Positions 35,835 through 47,200 of a DNA stretch of 64,000 nucleotides are shown here, in pieces. The notes under the pieces were generated by a model that was not told the DNA's origin, made no database searches, and worked only from the letters and a program-made list of their open reading frames with translations. The stretch is from positions 99,737,951 to 99,801,950 of the forward strand of contig NC_071389.1 of NCBI RefSeq assembly GCF_022682495.2, written 5' to 3'. The stretch's first letter is position 1. Every line of letters begins with the position of its first letter. A program made the translations under genes and the position numbers. This DNA comes from Desmodus rotundus. Taxonomy: Eukaryota > Chordata > Mammalia > Chiroptera > Phyllostomidae.

Positions 35835-36820
35835 CATTTATTTTTAATTTTTTTATTGTTGGTACTATTAAAGATGTCCCAATTTTCCTCCCCCTTTACC
35901 CCCTTACCCCCATCCTCTGCCACCCCCACCCCATACTCTGGCTTCATCACATTGCTGTCTGTATCTATGGGCTATACATATATGCATATATGTTCTTTGG
36001 CTAATCTCTTCTAGTCACCCCCCTTCTCTCCTCTAAGATCTGTCAGTTTGTTCCATGTCTCCATGACTCTGGCTTTATTTTCTTCATCAGTTTATTTACT
36101 TCATTAGATTCCACTTGTGAGTAAGATCATATGGTATTTGTCTTTCTCTGACTGGCTTAATTTGCTTATCATAATATTTTTCAGGTCTATCCATGCTGTT
36201 GCAGAGGATATGAATTCCTTCCTTTTTAGAGCTATATGGAATTCCATTGAGTAAATGTATCACAGATTTTTTATCCACTCATGTACTGATGGGCACTTGG
36301 GCTGTTTCCAGATCTTAGCTATTGTAAGTAATAGGGCTGTGAACATAGGGGTGTGTATGCTCCTTTGAATTGGTGTTTCATATTCTTAGGATATATTTCC
36401 AATTCTCTAGGTTAAAAGGCAGTTTAATTTTTAAATTTTTGTAGGATCTCCATACTGTTTTCCACAGTGGCTGTACCAGTCTGCATTCCCACCAACAATG
36501 CACTAGGGTCCCCTTCTCTTCACATCCTTGTCAACACTTGTTTGTTGATTTATTGATGATAGGCATTCTGACAAATGTGAGGTGATATCTCATTGTGGTT
36601 TTAACTGAGATCTCTCTGTAGATAATGATGTTGAGCATTTTTTCATGTCCATTGGCCATTTGTATGTCCTCTTTGGAGACTTGTCTATTCAGGTCCTTTA
36701 TTCATTTTTTAATTTGGATGCTTTGTCTTCCTGGTGTTGAGTTGTAAGAGTTCTTTATATATTTTGGAAATTAACCTCCTATCAGATATATCATTAGCAA
36801 ATGTTTTCCTACACAGTGGG
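35835..36820 (-). mobile_element. Older 5'-truncated L1
   Basis: Poly-T rich start, a C-rich 3'UTR complement (35880-36100), then ORF2 C-terminal sequence to about 36820 (complement of the CACTGTGGAAAACAGTATGG region at about 36450). Stops and indels are frequent and the 3'UTR differs from the young copies, so this is an older subfamily. It could represent a related but distinct L1 lineage. No TSD was seen. Confidence 0.75.
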
Positions 36821-37236
36821 TTCCCAGGATGCATGATCTACTTTGTCAAATGTTGCTGAGAACATAGGTAAGCAAGATTCATATTGATTATTGAATTCGA
36901 CAGAGTAAAATTTGGGGATCTTCCAAAATTTCAGAGGATGGTGATGGGTGGGAAACTTAACTGAAGCAGGTTCATAGACTCACACAGAATATGTAAGTCT
37001 GTAACATCTCCTCTGTCCACTTCCCCCTCTGGCCTTGCCACCCACCAGTCACACCTATCAGAGACACCCATTCTTTATGGTGTCCCTGAAGTTGAATTAT
37101 GTAGAAAAGATTATAGACAAATGGAAAAACAAAGAAAATAGAACCTTTGCCTCATGGACAAAAGTGTAGCCACAGAAATGTCACTTAACCTAAATAGCAT
37201 TTTTTGAAATATTGACTTATTTTGATATTTAAAATA
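36821..37236. other. Intergenic, nothing recognised
   Basis: About 0.4 kb between two L1 fragments, with no open frame of note. Confidence 0.45.
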
Positions 37237-37478
37237 AAATTAAAGCAAAATATAACCAAAGACACTGAAATTGAGAATAGGTTGACAGTGACCAGAGGGG
37301 AGAGGGGAGGGAATTTCAGGGGAAAAGGGTGAAGGGTTTGTAAGAACAATTATAAAGGACACATGGACAATAACGGGGGGGGGGTGTAGAAATCGGAGGG
37401 AGGTGGGGAGTTGGGCTGGGGTGGGGGGAAAAGGCAGAAAACTATTTGAATAACAATAAAGTTAAAAAAAATTAATGC
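37237..37478 (+). mobile_element. 5'-truncated L1 3'UTR fragment
   Basis: It contains the G-rich L1 3'UTR only, from AACCAAAGACACTGAAATTG to the GAATAACAATAAAG tail. It is a short insertion of the kind common for L1. Confidence 0.75.
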
Positions 37479-37550
37479 CAAAAATAAAAGAAGAGCCTAT
37501 TAAAGTGGACAGGGGGAGGCTTTAACAGGCTTAAAAAGACCTGTTAAAAT

Positions 37551-37559
37551 GTTTATTAG
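37551..37559 (+). repeat. TSD of HAL1 copy 2, left copy
   Basis: GTTTATTAG is repeated at 39423-39431, directly after the HAL1 tail, and is preceded by an A-run on both sides. Confidence 0.8.
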
Positions 37560-39422
37560 AGAACCAGGATGGCGGCGTAGGTGGACACACTGCGCCTCCT
37601 TGCACAACCGGAACTGACAGAGAGTCAAACTGCAGAGGAGGGGGGGGGAGGATCCGACACCAAGGAGATAAAAAAACATTCATCTGGACCAGTAGGAGGG
37701 GCGGAGACGGCACCGTGGTGGAGAGGACTCGCGTGGCTGTGGCAGGACAGAGACTGGCAGAGTGTGGGACAAACGGGGGCAGGCAGTCCCAGCACTAGCA
37801 GACCCTGCCGCCACACATTCCCGTAGATAAACCAAGTGGGCCTGACTCGGAGTGGCGGAGAGCGGGGCGGGCAGAGTGCGGGTAGCACACCGCAGCCCCA
37901 CATTCAAACATAGATAAACCAGACGAACGGCGGGGAGCGAAGCAGACCACGCAACCCCAGGGCTACAGCTCGGGGAAATAAAGCCTCAAACCTTTGATGG
38001 AAAACGCCCATGGGGGTTGGGGCGGCAGCAGGAGAGACTCCCAGCCTCACGGGAGAGGTGGCTGGAGAGACCCACAGGGGCCTAGAGTGTACACAAGCCC
38101 ACCCACTGGGGAGCCAGAACCAGAGGGGCCCAGTTTGATTGTGGGTATTAGAGTGAAAGATTGAAATCCGGAGGAGAGTGAAGTGGGCGCCATTGCTCCC
38201 TCCCGGCCCCTCCCCCACGTACAGCATCACAGCACAGCAACCAGCCTTACCCCGCCCCGGTGAACACCTAAGGCTCCGCCCCTTAAAGTAACAGACGCTC
38301 CAAGACAAAAAATGAAAAAAAAATGGCCCAAATGACAGAACACTTCAAAGCTACACAAAAAATACAACTAAGCGAGGAAGAGATAGCCAACCTATCAGAT
38401 GCACAGTTCAAAACACTGGTTATCAATATGCTCACAGAATTGGTTGAATCCGTTGGAAAAGTAGATGAAAAAATGAAGCCTATGCTAAGAGAAACAAAGG
38501 AAAATGTACAGGGAACCAATAGTGATGTGAAGGAAACTGGGACTCAAATCAATGGTGTGGACCAGAAGGAAGAAAGAAACATCCAATCAGAAAAGAATGA
38601 AGAAACAAGAATTTGGAAAAATGAGGAGAGGCCTAGGAACCTCCAGGACATCTTGAAACGTTCCAACATCCGAATTATAGGGGTGCCAGGAGGAGAAGAG
38701 GAAGAACAAAAAATTGAAAACTTATTTGAACAAATAATGAAGGAGGACTTGCCTCATCTGGCAAAGGAAACAGACTTCCAGGAAGTCCAGGAAGCTCAGA
38801 GAGTCCCAAAGAAGCTGGACCCAAGGAGGAACACACCAAGGCACATCATAATTACATTACCCAAGATTAAATGCAAGGACCTACATCCAAGATTACTGTA
38901 TCCAGCAAAGCTATCATTTAGAATGCAAGGGAAGATAAAGTGCTTCTCAGATAAGGTCAAGTTCAAGAAGTTCATCATCACCAAGCCCTTATTATATGAA
39001 ATGTTAAAGGGAGTTACCTAAGAAAAAGAAGATAAAAAATATGAACAGTGGGAATGACAGCAAACTCACAATTATTAACGACCACACCTAAAACCAAAAC
39101 AAAAGAAAACTAAGCAAACAACTAGAACAGAAACAGAACCACAGAAATGGAGATCACATGGAGGGTTGTCAATAGGGGAGTGGGAGGGGGAGAGGGGGGA
39201 AAGGTACAGAGAATAAGTAGCATAAATGGTAGGTAGAAAATAGACAGGGGAAGGGTAAGAATAGTGTAGGAAATGTAGAAGCCAAAGAACTTATATACAT
39301 GACCCATGGACATGAACTATAGGGGGGGAATGTGGGAGGGAGGGGGTGGGCAGGATGGAGTGGAGTTGGGGGGGGAAATGGGACAACTGTAATAGCATAA
39401 TCAATAAATATATTTTAAAAAA
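37560..39422 (+). mobile_element. HAL1 copy 2, full length with TSD
   Basis: This is 1.86 kb with a 5' end AGAACCAGGATGGCGGCG (YY1-like), a GC-rich 5'UTR of about 760 bp, one open ORF1 and a G-rich 3'UTR, ending TCAATAAATATATTTTAAAA. There is no ORF2. GTTTATTAG flanks both ends. The last 30 bp (ACAACTGTAATAGCATAATC and on) resemble the L1 tail (ACAACTGTAATTGAATAACA), which would let L1 ORF2p recognise it (inference). The open ORF and clean TSD indicate a fairly recent insertion. Confidence 0.9.
38323..39021 (+). CDS. HAL1 ORF1 protein, open, with C-terminal-domain deletion
   Basis: A 232-residue open frame begins MAQMTEHFKATQKIQLSEEE. It has a helical, charged N-terminal half (about residues 10-105), an RRM-like segment (NIRIIGVPGGEEEEQ, about 115-130) and a C-terminal part ending YEMLKGVT. 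Against HAL1 copy 1 (and copy 3), about 47 codons are missing between LPKIK and KDLHPRLLYP, an in-frame deletion that takes out part of the C-terminal domain. In L1 ORF1p this region binds RNA together with the RRM (family knowledge). The reading frame survives, but normal RNA binding is doubtful. The start is the first ATG, in an A-rich context just after the 5'UTR. Confidence 0.75.
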   Translation: MAQMTEHFKATQKIQLSEEEIANLSDAQFKTLVINMLTELVESVGKVDEKMKPMLRETKENVQGTNSDVKETGTQINGVDQKEERNIQSEKNEETRIWKNEERPRNLQDILKRSNIRIIGVPGGEEEEQKIENLFEQIMKEDLPHLAKETDFQEVQEAQRVPKKLDPRRNTPRHIIITLPKIKCKDLHPRLLYPAKLSFRMQGKIKCFSDKVKFKKFIITKPLLYEMLKGVT

Positions 39423-39431
39423 GTTTATTAG
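39423..39431 (+). repeat. TSD of HAL1 copy 2, right copy
   Basis: Exact partner of 37551-37559. Confidence 0.8.
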
Positions 39432-40834
39432 TGGTATGTTTTTAAAGATATTTATCCAAACAGCAGTGACAGTACCATGAGCGAAAAAAATCAATTATTT
39501 TCTGCTATCCAAAAGTAAGTTAAAAAAAATCCAAATCTTTCAATTCAGGAAAATATGAATAACTGGTATAGAATTAATGGTGGAAGACATGTATTTTTAT
39601 CTATATGATTATTAGCCAATTTACAAAATTCATCAAAATATAAATTAATTACAGGAAGGGCAATCAGAAATTTATCAATGACAGGAAAAAAAGCTATTGG
39701 TTAAAAGGATGCTTTCAATATGAGTAAAGTTCAAGATACTTACAGATATAGGGACATTGTGGTCAGAAGGCAGAAGAGTCTCACCTATATTTTTATGTTG
39801 GAATAAAACTCCTAAATCCAGAGTTACTGAAAAAGTTCCAAGTACCCAGAGTTCTGCCTGTGCATTCCTTGATAGCAAATGTGCTGCTCAGGAGGTGAAT
39901 TGCAAAGCCCTGGGTGGGGCAACCATGTTGTTTGTGATGTAGTCTGGGCTAAGAGTAATCCTGGCTTTATGCACCTGCATCAGCCTTAAGGCAGGGTCCA
40001 TATGGGTCTGCTCTGCTTATGTTTCCTAGAATATCAGAACCAGCAACTGCAAGTGAAGTGTTATTCCAAAGAAATAAGTTGACTTCAGGACGTGACAGTC
40101 CAGAGGTTGGGCCAAAGACTGTCAGAGAGAGGAAAGAGAAGAGTGGATGGGCAGGTACTCTGAGACCAGAATCCTCTATTCAAATACCAGCTTCTCTACT
40201 TTCTACCATGTGATATTGTGTGACCAGCCTGTCTGTGCTTGGTTACCACACCTGTAAATGAGAAAGATAGTAATACGTTCTTCAAGGGGTTTTGGGAGGA
40301 AGGAATAAACTGAAACAAGTGAAATTCTTAGATCAGTGTGGGGCATAGTCTATGGGCTATATGTGTTCAATTTTTGCAATTACACTGGAATAAATTATTC
40401 AAGTTAAAGAATATTTTATATCCCTGTAATTCAATAGTGTTTGAAGTATCCACAGCTCACAGCCTCAGTGTAAAGCTGCATACAGTGGTAGTTAGAAAAA
40501 AAGATATAAGGAATGTCAAAAAATAACCCTGAGTTCAGGACAGGGAAGAGACTACATGTTCTAACCCTTGCAGAGGATGACTGGTAAATTTTGATTGGTA
40601 AGACATGTAGCTGCAAGTCAGTGGGATTGTACTCAGCAAGACACCACGGCTCAGAGTTGCTCCATATCAGCTTTTACAGCCTGAAAACAGCCCATTCCTA
40701 GGAGCTCAGAAAAGAAACTGGACAGATCCCAATTATTATTAAGATATTTTTATATCTTTAAGATACAAACTACAAACTTTGTTTACTCAGAAGCAAAATT
40801 TTATTTATTTATTTATTTATACTATTTTCTTATT
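39432..40834. other. Intergenic, nothing recognised; short (TTTA)n
   Basis: About 1.4 kb with no recognised gene. A short TTTA repeat sits at about 40800-40820. Frames at 39675-39942 overlap on both strands and show no domain. Confidence 0.5.
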
Positions 40835-40938
40835 AAAAACTGCTTTATTGAGATATAATTAACCACAAAATTTACCATTTAAGTGTATAATTCAAGGGTT
40901 TTTAAGTATATTTATAGAATTGTACTAACATCCTTCTA
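40835..40938 (-). repeat. Ancient L1M 3'UTR fragment
   Basis: AACTGCTTTATTGAGATATA followed by TTTACCATTTAAGTGTATAA is the start of an old L1M 3'UTR in antisense. It is cut off by the insertion of HAL1 copy 3. Confidence 0.65.
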
Positions 40939-40943
40939 ATTTT

Positions 40944-42905
40944 TATTTATTTCAAATATATTTTATTGATTATGCTATTACAGTTGTCCCATTTTTCCTC
41001 CCTCTATTCCCCTCCACCTTGCACATGTCTCCCACCCACATTCCACCCCCATCCCTTAGTTCATGTCCATAGGTCGTACATATAAGTTCTTTGGCTTCTA
41101 CATTTCCTATACTATTCTTAACCTCCCCCTGTCTATTTTGTACCTACAATTTTTGTTTCTTATTCCCTGTACCTTTTCCCCTATTCTCCCCCACTCCCTC
41201 CCTACTGATAACCCTCCATGTGATCTCCATTTCTGTGATTCTGTTCCTGTTCTAGTTGTTTGCTTAGTTTGTTTTAATTTTAATTTTTTCATTTCAGTTG
41301 TTGATGGTTGTGAGGTTGTTGTTATTTTACCGTTCATAGTTTTTGATCTTCTTTCCCTTAGATAAGTCCCTTTAACATTTCATATAATAAGGGCTTGGTG
41401 ATGATGAACTCCTTTAACTTGACCTTATCTAGGAAGCACTTTATCTGCCCTTCCATTCTAAATGATAGCTTTGCTGTATACAGTAATCTTGGATGTAGGT
41501 CCTTACCTTTCATGATTCAGAATACTTCTTTCCAGCCCCTTCTTGCTTGTAAGACTTCTTTTGAGAAATCAGGTGATGGTCTTATGGGAACTCCTTTGTA
41601 GGTGACTATCTCCTTTCCTCTTGTTGCTTTTAAGATTCTTTCCTTATCATTGATCTTGGGTAACTTAATGATGATGTGCCTTGGTGTGTTCTTCCTTGGG
41701 TCCAGTTTCTTTGGGACTCTCTGGGCTTCCTGGACTTCCTGGAAATCTATTTCCTTTGCCAGATTAGGGAACTTCTCCTTCATTATGTTTTCAAATAGGT
41801 TTTCAATTTGTTGCTCTTCCTCTCCTCCTTCTGGCACCACCATGATTTGAATATTGGAATGTTTAAAGCTGTCCAGAGGTTTCTAAGCCTCTCCTGTTTT
41901 TCAAAAAATTCTTCCTTCTTCCTTCTGTTCTGGTTGAATATTTACTTCTTCCTTCTGCTCCACACCATGGGTTTGAGTCCCAGTTTCCTTCCCATTGCTG
42001 TTAATTCCCTGCACATTTTCCTTTATTTCACTTTTCATAGCATTCACTTTTTCCTCTATTTTGCAACCACGCTCAACCATTTCTGTGAGCATCCTGATTA
42101 CCAGTGTTTTGAACTCTGCATCTGATGGGTTAGTTGTCTCCTCATCGCTTAGTTGTATTTTTTCTGGAGCTTTGATCTGTTCTTTCATTTGGGCCTTTTT
42201 TTTGGTCTTGGCATGTCTGTTATGTGTAATAAGAGGCAGAGCCTTAGGTATTTGATAGGACGGGACAACCCACCTCACTGCATTGTGGCACTGTACATAG
42301 TGGAGTGGTCCAAATGGGAAAAATGCCACTTGCTGGGCTCTAGGCTGGCTTTCAGTCAATTCCCCTGCTACCCACAAGCAAATTGTGCCCTTCTGGTGCT
42401 GATTCCTGGGTGGGTGGTCTTGTGGATGTTCTAAGACCCTGTAGGTCTCTCCAACAAACTCTCCAGTGAGTGTGGGAGTTTCTCCCACTTACACAGCCCA
42501 CACAGATTTTTTCAGCCATAGGCTTTGAGGCTTTATTTCCCCATGTTGGAACCCTGGGTTGCATGGACTGTCTCACTCCCCAGTTGTTCCTCCCAGTTTA
42601 TCTGCATGCAAGGGTGGGAGTACCTGCTGTGCCAGCAGCCACCTTGCCCAGTCTGCAAGCCACCTCCTTGCCTGCCCTGATCTTCCAGCCACATCTTCCA
42701 GGAGTCCTCTCCACCGGGCTTCCCATCTCCACCCCTCCTACCGATCTGGATGAATGTTTCTTCTTTAACTCCTTCGTTGTCGGACTTCCATATAGTTCAA
42801 TTTTCTGGAAGTTCTGGTTGTTTTTTGTTTTTAAATTTGTTATTGTCCTTCTTTTGGTTGTATGAGGAGTCAAATTATATCTACCTATGCCTTCATCTTG
42901 GCTGG
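40944..42905 (-). mobile_element. HAL1 copy 3, near full length
   Basis: On the minus strand: 5' end ACCAGCCAAGATGAAGGC at about 42903, a 5'UTR of about 0.7 kb, ORF1, a C-rich (sense G-rich) 3'UTR, and the tail (ATATATTTTATTGATTATGC on the plus strand) at 40950-40975. No ORF2 is present. A T-rich TTTATTTATT string at both ends could be a TSD but is too simple to prove it. Confidence 0.85.
41358..42188 (-). pseudogene. HAL1 copy 3 ORF1, frameshifted
   Basis: The N-terminal part reads MKEQIKAPEKIQLSDEETTN from ATG 42188-42186; the codon at the usual start position upstream is AAG rather than ATG. The frame continues to 41901 (GRIF, then stop). The RRM-like region (MVVPEGGEEEQQIENLFENI) lies in another frame from 41843 to 41517, and the C-terminal region resumes in a third to the stop at 41358-41360. 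The 47 codons missing from copy 2 are present here. At least two frameshifts; no intact product. Confidence 0.82.
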
Positions 42906-42907
42906 TA

Positions 42908-43244
42908 GCCTATTTATTTATTTATTGTTGTTCAAATACAATTGTCTCCATTTTCACCCCACCACTCCCCCAATCCACCCATCCCTGCCTTCTGCTCTCG
43001 AACCCACCCCCATTGGCTTTGTCCATGTGTCCTTCATACATGTTCCTTGATGGCCCCTCCTGTTATCCCTCACCCTCCTCCTGTCTAGTTACTGTCAGAT
43101 TGTTCTTTATTTTAGTGTCTCTGGTTGTATTTTGCTTCCTTGTTTATTTTGTTAATTAGGTTCCACTTATAGGTAAGATCATGTGGTAAGTGATTGTATC
43201 AAGAAACTGTGGTACATTTACACAATGGAATACTACTCAGAAGG
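42908..43244 (-). mobile_element. Short L1 with inverted 5' segment
   Basis: From 42908 to about 43190 the minus strand carries an L1 3' end and the last ORF2 codons. From about 43195 to 43244 the plus strand carries AAACTGTGGTACATTTACAC and AATGGAATACTACTCAG, which belongs immediately upstream in L1. The inversion is the twin-priming pattern, like that at 22852-23210. Confidence 0.68.
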
Positions 43245-43349
43245 AAATATTTTATGCTCAAAGTGATAATACAATATTTAAAAGTATAATGGTGAGTACT
43301 AGATATACTTTAATGATCTTAGTTTTTTTTGAGCTTTTGCTGATACTTT

Positions 43350-43700
43350 TTTATTTTGTTGAAGTATAACATACATAGAAAAGTGTTCAAATAACAAATA
43401 TACGGACTTAAGAATTATAACTGCATAAGCATGTGACCACTACCCAGATAAAAAATAACAACATTAATAGCACCCCAGAAGCAGCTCCCATTCCCTGCTG
43501 CTATTCTGGTCACTGGCTCCTTCTTCTCCCAAAGTAGCCATGCCCCTGTCATTTAATCTCATACATTAGTTTTCCACATTTTTACTTTTATATAAATGAA
43601 ATAACATAGTATATACTTTTCTGTCTTCATTATTTCATTCCAAACTATGAGCAAAATTTATCCATGTAATTGCATAAAGTTCATTTATGTCCTAGTAGTA
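43350..43700 (-). repeat. Ancient L1M 3'UTR fragment
   Basis: TTGTTGAAGTATAACATACA, the AGCAGCTCCCATTCCCTGCT region and TTTTATATAAATGAAATAAC follow the order of an old L1M 3'UTR read in antisense. No coding potential. Confidence 0.65.
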
Positions 43701-43709
43701 GAGCAACAT

Positions 43710-43870
43710 TTTCATAGAATTGTCAAACGTTTTTGATCTCAGGAACCCATAACCCTCTTAAAAATTACTGAGGACTCAGAAGAGCTGTTGTCTAGGTAGA
43801 CTGTATCTGTTGGTTTTACCATATTAGAAATTAAAATTGAATATTTATTTTTACTTTTTTCCAGACCATG
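43710..43870 (+). repeat. Old hAT-type non-autonomous repeat, degraded
   Basis: TTTTTGATCTCAGGAACCCA, CTTAAAAATTACTGAGGACT and CCATATTAGAAATTAAAATT follow the order of a common old mammalian repeat that I believe is a hAT-derived MITE. Termini are eroded, so the class is tentative. Confidence 0.35.
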
Positions 43871-44246
43871 CATTTTCTTTCTTTATTTATTTTTTTAATA
43901 ATTTTAATTTTTTAAAAAAAATTTCATTTAAATTTTATTTAATTTATCATTGTACTCTCAACTTTTCAGTTGGACTATATCTGTCTTTTTTTTAAATTTT
44001 AATTTTGTATTGTTATTCAATTGGAGTTGTGTGCCTTTTCTCCCCATCCTTCCACCACACCCCAGCCAAACCCCCCTCCCTCCGCCACCTCCACACTCCC
44101 CCTTGATTTTGTCCATGTCTCCTTTATAGTAGTTCCTTTAATCGCCTCTCCTCACTGTCCCCTCCCCACTCCCCCCTGCCCATTGTTAGATTGTTCTTAA
44201 CTTCAATGTCTCTGGTTATATTTTGTTTCCTTTTTTCTTCTATTTA

Positions 44247-47200
44247 TTATGTTCCAGTTAAAGGTAAGAACATATGGTATTTGTCCCTCACAGCCTGGCT
44301 TATTTCACTTAACATAATGCTCTCCAATTCCATCCATGCTGTTGCAAAAGGTATAAGCTCCTTCTTTCTCCCTGCTGTGTAGAATTCCATTGTGTAAATA
44401 TACCATAGATTTGGATCCACTTGTTTGCTGATGAGCACTTAGGTTGCTTCCAGTATTTGGCTATTGTAAATTGTGCTGCTATGAACATTGAGGTGCACAG
44501 GTTCTTTTGGATTGGTGTTTCAGGGTTCTTAGGGTATAATCCCAGCAGCGGAATTGCTGGGTAAAAGGGCAGTTCCATTTTTAGTTTTCTGAAGAAATTC
44601 CATACTGTTTTCCACAGTGGCCTCACCAGTCTCCATTCCCACCAACAGTGCACTAGGGTTCCCTTTTCTCCGCATCCTCTCCAACATTTGTTTGTGGATT
44701 TGTTTATGTTGGCCACTCTGACTGGTGTGAGATGGTACCTCACTGTGGTTTTAATTTGCATCTCTCTGATGGCTAGTGATGCTGAAAATCTTTTCATATG
44801 TCTCCGGGCCCTCTGTATGTCTTCCTTGGAGAAATGTCTGTTCAAGTCCTTTGCCCATTTTTTAATTGGGTTGTTTGTCTTTCTGGAGTGCAGTTGTGTG
44901 AGTTCTTTATATATTTTGGAGATCAGGCCCTTGTCTGAGGGTATCATTAGCAAATATGTTTTCCCATACTGTTGGTTCTCTTTGTAATTTGGTGCTGTTT
45001 TCTTTAGCCATGCAGAAGCATTTTATTTTGATGAGGTCCCATTTGTTTATTCTTTCCTTTATGTCCCTTGCTTTAGGGGACATGTCTGTGAGGATATTGC
45101 TGCGTGGAATGTCTGAGATTTTCATGCCAATGTTTTCCTCAAGGACTTTTATTGTGTTACAACTTATATTTAAGTCTGTTATCCATCTTGAGTTTATTTT
45201 TGTGTATGGTGTAAGTTGGTGATCGAGTTTCATTTTTTTGCACGTAGCTGTCCAGAGCTCCCAACACCATTTGTTGAAGAGACTGTTTTTGCTCCATTAT
45301 ATGCTCCTGCCGCCTTTGTCAAATATTAAGACAAAGACTTGAGTTTATTTCTGGGCTCTCTGTTCTGTTCCATTGGTCTATGTGCCTGTTTTTATGCCAG
45401 TACCAGGCTGTTTTGGTTACAGTGGCCTTGTAATACAGTTTGATATCAGGTATTGTGATCCCTCCTGCTTTGTTCTTCTTTCTCAAAATTGCTGCAGTTA
45501 TTTGGGGTCGTTTATGGTTCTATATAAATTTCTGAAATGTTTGTTATATATCTGTGAAATATGTCATGGGTACTTTAATAAGGATTGCATTGTATCTATA
45601 CATTGCTTTGGGTAGTATGGCCATTTTGATGATGTTAATTCTTCCAATCCATGAGCATGGTACATGCTTCCATTTGTTTGTGTCTTCCTTAATTTCTTTC
45701 TTCAGTGTTGCGTAGTTTTCTGAGTACACGTCTTTTACCCTCTTGGTTAGGTTTATTCCTAGGTACTTTATTTTTGTTATTGCTATATCAAATGTGATTT
45801 TTTTCCTGATTTCTGTTTCTGCAGTTTCGTTGTTGGTGTACAGGAATGCCTTTGATTTCTGAGTATTGACTTTGTATCCAGCTGTTTTGCCAAATTCATT
45901 TATTAGGTCGAGGAGTTTTTTGGTGGAGTCTATAGGATTTTCCATGTACACTATCATGTCATCTGCAAACAGTGACAGTTTCATTTCCTCCTTTCCAATT
46001 TGGATGCCTTTCATTTCTTTTTCTTGTCTGATTGCTGTGGCTAGGACTTCCAGTACTATGTTGAATAGGAGTGGTGAGAGAGGGCATCCTTGTCTTTTTC
46101 CTGATCTTAGTGGGAAAGCTCTAAGTTTTTGTCCATTGAGGGTGATGTTGGCTGTAGGTGTCTCATATATGGCCTTTATTATGTTGAGGAATGCTCCCTT
46201 TATTCCCACTTTGCTGAGTGTTTTTATCAGAAATACGTGCTGTATCTTATCAAATGCTTTTTCGGCATCTATTGATATGATCATGTGATTTTTGTCTTTG
46301 CTGTTGTTGATGTGATGTATTATGTTTATTGATTTGTGAATATTGTACCACCCTTGCATCCCTGGGATGAATCCTACTTGGTCATGGTGGGTGATCTTTT
46401 CAATGTATTGCTGGATGCGGTTTGCCAGTATTTTGTTGAGAATTTTAGCATCTATGTTCATCAGGGATATTGGCCTGAAGTTTTCTTTCCTCATTGTGTC
46501 TTTATCTGGTTTTGGGATTAGGATGATGCTGGCTTCATAAAAAGAGTTTGGGAGTCTTCCATCAGTTTGGATTTTTTGGAATAGTCTGTGAAGGGTAGGG
46601 GTTAGCTCTTCCTTAAATGCTTTGTAGAATTCTCCTGTGAAACCATCTGGTCCATGGCTTTTGTGTGTTGAGAGTTTTTTGATGACTACTTCAATTTCCT
46701 CTGCTGTTATTGGTCTGTTCAGGTGTTCTGCTGCTTCTTCATTCAGTTTTGGAAGATTATATTTTTCTAGAAATGTGTCCATTTCACCTAGGTTTTCAAA
46801 TTTCTTGGCATACAGTTCTTCATAGTAATTTCTTACACTCCTTTGTATTTCTGTGGTATCATTTGTAAACTCTCCTCTTTCATTTCTAATTGTGTTTATT
46901 TGGATCCTCTCTCTCTGTTTTTCTTGATGAGCCTACTTTAAGGCTTGTCGATTTTGTTTATCATTTCAAAGAACCAGATCCTGGATTCATTGATCCTTAG
47001 AATTGTGCTTTTAGTCTCTATGTCATTTAGTTCTGCTCTGATATTGGTTATTTCCTTCCTTCTGCTTGCTCTGGGCTGTCTTTGTTGTTGTTCCTCGAGT
47101 TCTTGTAGGCGTAGGGTTAGGTTGTTTACTTGAAATGTTTCTATCTTTTTAAGGTAGGCCTGTATTGCTATGAACTTCCCTCTCAGGACTGCCTTTGCTG

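Noticed and set aside
45544..46782. Reverse transcriptase with FADD as a possible new RT system
   Set aside because: Flanking endonuclease motifs, the Cys-rich C-terminus, ORF1 and the UTR layout all identify ordinary LINE-1.
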